Part shown: piece after piece, positions 7,108-11,437 of the stretch
How positions within the stretch are numbered: the first letter of the stretch is position 1
How the letters are laid out: each line of letters starts with the position of its first letter
Source: Thiohalocapsa sp.
Lineage (GTDB): Bacteria; Pseudomonadota; Gammaproteobacteria; Chromatiales; Chromatiaceae
Length of the DNA stretch: 11,437 bases
Direction of reading: 5' to 3'
Assembly: GCF_019695415.1 (NCBI RefSeq)
Contig: NZ_JAIFKJ010000410.1
Coordinates: 1 to 11,437, forward strand
Notes under the pieces: generated by a model
What the model was told of the DNA's origin: nothing
The model's database searches: none
The model's input: the letters and a program-made list of their open reading frames with translations, nothing else
Position numbers and translations under genes: made by a program

Positions 7108-8160
7108 ATGGCCGCCTACCGCTCCGTCCAGTGGAACCGCCAGAAGCTGATCTACGACGCGATCATGCTCGCGGGCATCGCCCTGTACCTCGTGATCCTC
7201 CTGGAGATCACGCCACTCTTTGACCCGAATACCGACCTCAAGAACCTGGAGATCCGCGCCTGGGGCTCCGCGGCCTTCATCCTGATGACGCTGATCCTCT
7301 CCATCGGCCCGCTGTGCCGGCTGGATCGGCGCTTCCTGCCGCTGCTCTACAACCGCCGCCACCTGGGCGTGGTGACCTGCGCCGTCGCCGGGTACCACGG
7401 CTGGCTGGTGCTCGGCTGGTACCACGCCTTCGGCAACGTGGAGCCCATCGTCAGCCTGTTCCTCAGCAACACCCGCTGGGAGAGCTTCTTCGCCTTCCCG
7501 TTCGAGTGGCTCGGCGTCGGCGCCTGGCTGATCATGCTGCTGATGGCCGCCACCAGTCACGACTTCTGGCTCGCCAACCTGACCGCGCCGATCTGGAAGG
7601 CCCTGCACATGAGCGTCTATTTGGCCTACGCGCTGATCGTCGGGCATGTCGTGCTCGGCGCCTTACAGACCAATACTGGGGTGGCGCCGGTCATCGCCGT
7701 CTCGGCGGCGGCGTTCTGGGTCGTCGGCCTGCACCTGTTGGCAGGGTGGAAGGATCGGCGGCTGGATCGCGAGGCCGCTGCGGCAGAGAGCGGCTGGATC
7801 GACGTCTGTGCCGTCGATGAGATCCCGAACAACCGGGCGACCATGGTCACGGCCAGCGGCGAGCGGGTGGCCATCTTCCGCTACGACGGCAAGCTGTCGG
7901 CGGTCTCCAACACCTGCCAGCATCAGAACGGCCCCCTCGGCGAGGGCCGCATCATCGACGGTCTGGTCACCTGCCCCTGGCACGGCTTCCAGTACGACCC
8001 GGCCAACGGACAATCGCCGCCGCCGTTTACAGAGCGGGTGCCGACGTTCCGCGTCCGGGTGTCCCGCGGCCGGGTGCTGCTGGACCCAACCCCCCTGCCG
8101 GCCGGCACCCGCGTGGAGCCGGCAAGGATCGATGCCGACCAGACCGGAGGTGACGCGTGA
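7108..8160 (+). CDS. Ferric-reductase-like cytochrome b fused to a Rieske domain
   Basis: 350 aa. Residues 1-212 form a six-helix ferric-reductase/MsrQ-like membrane domain (helices at about 17-37, 53-70, 87-108, 128-149, 162-186, 191-211). Candidate haem b ligands are H97 in helix 3 and the pair H167/H180 in helix 5, 13 residues apart as in this superfamily. Residues about 228-328 form a Rieske [2Fe-2S] domain with C270-x-H272 and C289-x2-H292. Basic loops (CRLDRR, YNRR, WKDRRLDRE) place both ends, and so the Rieske domain, on the cytoplasmic side. It should carry electrons between a cytoplasmic partner and membrane haem; partner and direction are unknown. The usual FAD/NAD module of ferric reductases is absent and the Rieske domain stands in its place. 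GGAG precedes the ATG. Its stop overlaps the next start (GTGA). Confidence 0.9.
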   Translation: MAAYRSVQWNRQKLIYDAIMLAGIALYLVILLEITPLFDPNTDLKNLEIRAWGSAAFILMTLILSIGPLCRLDRRFLPLLYNRRHLGVVTCAVAGYHGWLVLGWYHAFGNVEPIVSLFLSNTRWESFFAFPFEWLGVGAWLIMLLMAATSHDFWLANLTAPIWKALHMSVYLAYALIVGHVVLGALQTNTGVAPVIAVSAAAFWVVGLHLLAGWKDRRLDREAAAAESGWIDVCAVDEIPNNRATMVTASGERVAIFRYDGKLSAVSNTCQHQNGPLGEGRIIDGLVTCPWHGFQYDPANGQSPPPFTERVPTFRVRVSRGRVLLDPTPLPAGTRVEPARIDADQTGGDA

Positions 8161-8972
8161 ATCGTAACCCGCAAGCGAGCAAACCGGACGAAGCGCCGTT
8201 CTATGTCGGCTACCAGAAGCATATGCCCGCGGCGCTGCGCCGGTTCATGCTGCCGATGGTCGCAATCCTGCTGCTCGGCTCCGCACTGCTGGCGCTGGCG
8301 ATGCCGAGCCTGCACAACCCGTACGGGAGCAACCGCAGCGACTTCCGCGACATCCGCGCCTTCGAGGGCACGCTGAGCGCCTTGCCAGCGCCGCATCTGT
8401 TGATGGTGCGCCCGGGCGAGACCGGCTCGGATGCCTTCTCCCGGCTGCTGTTGGTGGGCCGCGGCAAGTCGGCGCCGCGGATCGACGTCGAGGCCCTGGA
8501 CGGCAAGCGGGTGCGGGTCATGGGCTCGCTCATCTACGGCGACGGCCAGACGCTGATCTCCGTGCGCTCCGCGGAGGCGATCGAGGCGAAGAGAGACACC
8601 CCGGACGCTGCGCCCGAAGGCGCCCTGCCCGGCTCCTACGCCGCCGCGCGGGTGGAAGACCTCGGCACCCACAGGCTGCGCGGCGAGATCATCGACAGCA
8701 AATGCCACTACGGCACCATGCGCCCCGGCAACACCAAGGTGCACCGTATGTGCGCGGTGCGCTGCATCGCGGGCGGCGTGCCGGCGCTGTTTCTGACGGT
8801 GGACCGCGAGGGCAACAGCCTGCCGCTGTTGCTCGCCGACACCGAGGGCCACGCGCTGTTCGACGCGGTGCTCGACTATGTCGCCGAGCCGCTGGAGATC
8901 GAGGGCCAGGTGGAGCGCCGCGGCGACATGCTGATCCTGAAGGCGGACCCGGCGGGGTTCCGGCGGCTGTGA
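8157..8972 (+). CDS. Membrane-anchored protein with a C/H-rich motif
   Basis: 271 aa from a GTG start. The start rests on the GTGA overlap with the Rieske gene and a strong GGAGG 6 bases upstream. The N-terminal 28 residues are cytoplasmic and basic; one helix follows at about 30-50; the rest is predicted periplasmic. Two soluble parts are visible: about 65-140 (FEGTLSALPAPHLLMV to VRVMGSLIYGDGQTLISV, possibly an OB-like beta fold) and about 174-265, which has GEIIDSKCHYG, then HRMCAVRCIAGGVPALFL. The motif C183-H184-x11-H196-x2-C199-x3-C203 could bind a metal or form disulfides. I do not recognise it as a named domain, though I associate similar motifs with proteins encoded near membrane Rieske or sulfite-oxidase-type genes (unverified). 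It is probably a subunit of the neighbouring redox complex. Confidence 0.78.
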   Translation: MNRNPQASKPDEAPFYVGYQKHMPAALRRFMLPMVAILLLGSALLALAMPSLHNPYGSNRSDFRDIRAFEGTLSALPAPHLLMVRPGETGSDAFSRLLLVGRGKSAPRIDVEALDGKRVRVMGSLIYGDGQTLISVRSAEAIEAKRDTPDAAPEGALPGSYAAARVEDLGTHRLRGEIIDSKCHYGTMRPGNTKVHRMCAVRCIAGGVPALFLTVDREGNSLPLLLADTEGHALFDAVLDYVAEPLEIEGQVERRGDMLILKADPAGFRRL

Positions 8973-9964
8973 GCACGCCTTCGGTTGCCAAAGGGCTGGG
9001 CAGCGCGCTCGACCTGGTGCCGCCGCAGGGCATGGTGGTCGCGAGCCGCGTGCTCCAGTCGCTGGCAACGCCGGTGGTGGCGCTGCTGGTGACCACTGCG
9101 GCGGCGCTGGGCGGCCAGATCGAGGATGCCGTCTCCTTCTGCAACGTGCTCTTCGTCGGCAACCTCTGCGCTTCCGCCGTGGTACTCGCGAGCTTCGGGC
9201 CACGCCGGCTGTACCGCGACCTGCGCGCCATGGGAACGCGGCTCTGGTGGGAGGCGCTCGCCTTCGGCGCGCTGGCGGCGTTGCTGTCGTCGTTGATCTT
9301 CACGGCGCTGGAGACGACCAGTGTCACCAATGTGGTGCTGCTGGCCCGGCTCGGGCCGGTGTTCTACGTCATCGCCGGCGCGCTGTTCTTGGGTTTCGCG
9401 GTCACCCGCTCGGAATGGCTCGGCTTCGGGCTCATCGCCGTCGGCGTCGTGGCGACGGTGCTCGCGGGCAGCGGCTTCAGTGTCGCGCTCGGCGACCTGT
9501 TGATCCTGGCGTCCGGCCTGGTCTATGCGGCGGTGACCATCATGGGCAAGCGCCTGATGCCGCAGACCGGCCTCGGCGCCCTGATGTTCGTGCGCAATTT
9601 TCTATCCGCCATCGTCTTCTTCGTAATCGCGAGCGTCTTCTTCGGCCCCGAGCACTTCGCCGAGGCCTTCTACGGCCCGCTGTGGGGGATCATGGTCGTC
9701 TACGGACTGGTGGTCATCGTCGCCGCCCAGCTGCTCTGGTATCGGAGTGTCGCCCAGCTGACACCCGCGAGCGTCGCCCGCTGGACCGTCATGACGCCGG
9801 CGCTGGCGGTGGGTTTTGCGTTTCTGATCAATGGCGAGCGCCCTTCCTGGGTCCAGCTCACGGCGCTCGGCGTCATCACCGCCGGCATCGTCGTGTCGAG
9901 CCTCGGCAAGCGCACGCCCAAGGGGCAGTCCGACAGCGCCGAGCAGAGCGTGGCGGCGTCCTGA
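8969..9964 (+). CDS. EamA/DMT-family transporter
   Basis: 331 aa, with about ten membrane helices in two EamA-type halves (roughly residues 22-165 and 172-312). The end of the second half, VARWTVMTPALAVGFAFLINGERPSWVQLTALGVITAGIVV, is typical of the family. EamA/DMT proteins are inner-membrane exporters or exchangers of amino acids, cysteine pathway metabolites and other small molecules; the substrate cannot be read from sequence. I chose the GTG at 8969 because it overlaps the previous stop (GTGA) and gives the expected length; its ribosome binding site is weak, and an in-frame ATG at 9032 is a less likely alternative that would trim the first helix. It sits between the membrane redox genes and the ATP-grasp ligase, suggesting export of the ligase product (inference). 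Confidence 0.86.
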   Translation: MSTPSVAKGLGSALDLVPPQGMVVASRVLQSLATPVVALLVTTAAALGGQIEDAVSFCNVLFVGNLCASAVVLASFGPRRLYRDLRAMGTRLWWEALAFGALAALLSSLIFTALETTSVTNVVLLARLGPVFYVIAGALFLGFAVTRSEWLGFGLIAVGVVATVLAGSGFSVALGDLLILASGLVYAAVTIMGKRLMPQTGLGALMFVRNFLSAIVFFVIASVFFGPEHFAEAFYGPLWGIMVVYGLVVIVAAQLLWYRSVAQLTPASVARWTVMTPALAVGFAFLINGERPSWVQLTALGVITAGIVVSSLGKRTPKGQSDSAEQSVAAS

Positions 9965-9998
9965 GCGCGCTTGCGCCACAACCCCAGCGAGGAAACAC

Positions 9999-11060
9999 AT
10001 GCTGCGCCTGCTCTGCATCGCCAACCCCGCGCGCTATGCCAGCTCGGTGACGGATGTGCCGCTCAGCTACGCCCGACTCGCGGCGCATCCGGACGTGGAG
10101 CTCTACCACGCCGAGACCGCCGCCGTGCTGGCCGCGACCGACCGGATCGAGGTGACGCAGGTCCCGCTCGGCTTCCTGCCGGACGAATTCCGGACGCTGC
10201 CTTCACGACCGACGGTGGCGCTGCCCCCGGAGCACTTCGACCTCGCCTTCGACCGGACCCTGAAGCCCTTCCCACAAGGACTCTACGACCGGCTCGGGGC
10301 GCTGTCGGACCGGCTGCGCTTCGTCAACGACCCGGCCGGCATCCAGCGGCACCTGGACCCGGCCTTCCTGCTGCGGGCCGCGGCGGATCACCTGCCGCCG
10401 ATGCTGCTGACCGCGGACCCTGCGGCGGCCGCCGCCTTCTTCCGCGCCCATCGCACCGTGGTCGCCAAGCGTCCGAACAGCTGCGGCGGGCGGGAGGTCT
10501 TCCGGCTCAGCCAGGCGTCCGAAGGCTGCATCGATTCGGACAACATCGTCGAGGGTCGCCGGGGGTGGCCCGACTTCGACTGCCTCTTCCGGCACCTGAC
10601 CCAGGGCCGCCGCGAGCCCCTGCTGCTCGCCCGCTACCTGTCGCGGGTCTGCGAGGGGGACAAGCGCATCGTCGTAGTGGGCGGCGAGCCCTACGGTGCC
10701 TATCTGCGCCGGGCCGCGGACGGCCATTGGGTGCAGAACGTGAGCCGCGGTGGGCGCTGCGAGCTGGACGTCGTGAGTGACGCCGACCGTGCGCTGGTCG
10801 CGCAGACCAGCCGGCCTTACCTGGCGGTGGGCGTCAACCTGCTCGGCTACGACCTGCTGCGCGACGACGAAGGCCGCTGGCGTATCAGTGAGATCAATGC
10901 CGGTAACATCGGTGGACTGTTCCGGCTGGAATACCTCGGCGTCTCGGGCGTCACCGACCGCTTCGTCGCCTGGCTCGAGCGCTTCGCAGCGCACCCGCGC
11001 CGGCCGCAGGAGCCGCTGCTGGCGACGCAACCCCAAACGACTCTGGAGACCCCTCGATGA
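9999..11060 (+). CDS. Glutathione-synthetase-like ATP-grasp ligase
   Basis: 353 aa. The N-terminal domain (1-115) is followed by an ATP-grasp fold resembling bacterial glutathione synthetase: VVAKRPNSCGGREVFRL with K157 as the likely ATP-binding lysine; LLARYLSRVCEGDKRIVVVGGEP; NVSRGGR; and the Mg-binding set D285, E298, N300 (GYDLL, then SEINAGN). Such enzymes couple a carboxylate to an amine using ATP, in the cytoplasm. The NxGN ending and the C-terminal GGLFRLEYLGV differ from the TSPTG stretch usual in GshB, so it need not make glutathione; a peptide or amino-acid conjugate of other composition is possible. The start is supported by GAGGAA 5 bases upstream. A 34-bp gap separates it from the EamA gene, and it overlaps the next start (ATGA). 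Confidence 0.85.
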   Translation: MLRLLCIANPARYASSVTDVPLSYARLAAHPDVELYHAETAAVLAATDRIEVTQVPLGFLPDEFRTLPSRPTVALPPEHFDLAFDRTLKPFPQGLYDRLGALSDRLRFVNDPAGIQRHLDPAFLLRAAADHLPPMLLTADPAAAAAFFRAHRTVVAKRPNSCGGREVFRLSQASEGCIDSDNIVEGRRGWPDFDCLFRHLTQGRREPLLLARYLSRVCEGDKRIVVVGGEPYGAYLRRAADGHWVQNVSRGGRCELDVVSDADRALVAQTSRPYLAVGVNLLGYDLLRDDEGRWRISEINAGNIGGLFRLEYLGVSGVTDRFVAWLERFAAHPRRPQEPLLATQPQTTLETPR

Positions 11061-11437
11061 CTAAGACCGCTGTCGCCCGCTGGGCGGACCTGGAGCCCGC
11101 CAAGCCGGCCTATGCGCTGGTGGCCAACGTGGACCTCGTGGTGATCCGCTGGCCGGAGCCTGTCGAACCAGGTGAAGCGGGCGTCTCCGTGCTGTACGGC
11201 CGCTGTCTGCACCGCGGCGCGCTCTTGTCCGACGGCCATGTGCAGGGCGACGACCTGATCTGCGGTGTGCACAACTGGGACTATCGCTATCGCACCGGTG
11301 TGAGCGCCTACAACCCGGAGGAGCGGCTCGCCAGCTTCACCGCCTGGGTGGAGGAAGACCAGGTCTGGGTGGACGCCGACGAGATCGCCGCCTGGGAGCG
11401 GGACAACCCGCAGGCCTACGACCGCGACGCCTACCTC
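11057..11437 (+). CDS. Rieske-domain protein, probable glutamate-synthase-like fusion (partial)
   Basis: 127 aa visible; the frame runs off the window end. Residues about 18-110 form a Rieske [2Fe-2S] domain: C50-x-H52 in YGRCLHRGALL and C69-x2-H72 in LICGVHNWDY, 16 residues between the two pairs. From memory of the family, the opening (PAYALVANVDLVVIRW), the GVSAYNPEE segment and the ending AAWERDNPQAYDRDAYL resemble the N-terminus of Rieske-containing FMN-binding glutamate-synthase-family proteins. The expected FMN domain would lie beyond this window, so only the Rieske part is shown here. The start is fixed by ATGA overlap with the ATP-grasp gene and GGAG upstream. Pairing with an amino-acid ligase suggests a shared pathway. 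No membrane segment is present in the visible part. Confidence 0.82.
   Translation, partial: MTKTAVARWADLEPAKPAYALVANVDLVVIRWPEPVEPGEAGVSVLYGRCLHRGALLSDGHVQGDDLICGVHNWDYRYRTGVSAYNPEERLASFTAWVEEDQVWVDADEIAAWERDNPQAYDRDAYL

Overview
The window is GC-rich and gene-dense, with translationally coupled starts (ATGA and GTGA overlaps), good Shine-Dalgarno sequences and a sigma-54 enhancer-binding regulator. This fits a proteobacterium, most likely a gammaproteobacterium of the purple-sulfur or sulfur-oxidising type. That placement is an inference from style and gene families, not from a marker gene. No rRNA, tRNA, CRISPR array or intact mobile element is visible.

Layout. Bases 1-454 hold no convincing gene. 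Next, on the minus strand, come a secreted YHS-domain protein (455-913), a secreted EF-hand protein (1088-1417) and a GAF-PAS-AAA+-Fis sigma-54 activator (1812-3761). A 464-bp divergent region (3762-4225) separates these from a rightward gene train: a four-helix membrane protein (4226-4780), a phosphinothricin-acetyltransferase-like GNAT enzyme (4790-5374), then after 85 bp a tightly packed block of eight genes. The block contains a cysteine-dioxygenase-type cupin, a small two-helix membrane protein, a membrane-anchored protein, a ferric-reductase-like cytochrome b fused to a Rieske domain, a membrane-anchored protein with a C/H-rich motif, an EamA transporter, a glutathione-synthetase-like ATP-grasp enzyme, and a Rieske-bearing protein cut by the window end. 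The last is probably the N-terminus of an FMN-binding glutamate-synthase-family enzyme.

Regulation is the most striking point. A 16-bp palindromic motif, CCRCGR-N4-YCGYGG, occurs as a tandem pair upstream of the EF-hand gene and as a tandem triplet in the divergent region. One further copy lies before the eight-gene block. By eye I found no exact copy inside a coding region. Downstream of the pair is a near-consensus sigma-54 (-24/-12) element. Downstream of the triplet are two weaker -24/-12 elements in tandem. The sigma-54 activator lies between the two site clusters, so the simplest model is a local regulon: the activator binds these sites and switches on the EF-hand (and YHS) genes on one side and the rightward genes on the other.

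The rightward genes look like one functional unit: a membrane redox module (cytochrome b/Rieske plus three small membrane proteins), a thiol-type dioxygenase fold, an amino-acid ligase, a putative amide-nitrogen enzyme, an exporter and an acetyltransferase. A plausible but unproven reading is synthesis or modification and export of a small amino-acid or thiol-derived compound, linked to a membrane electron-transfer chain. I do not recognise the whole set as a named system.
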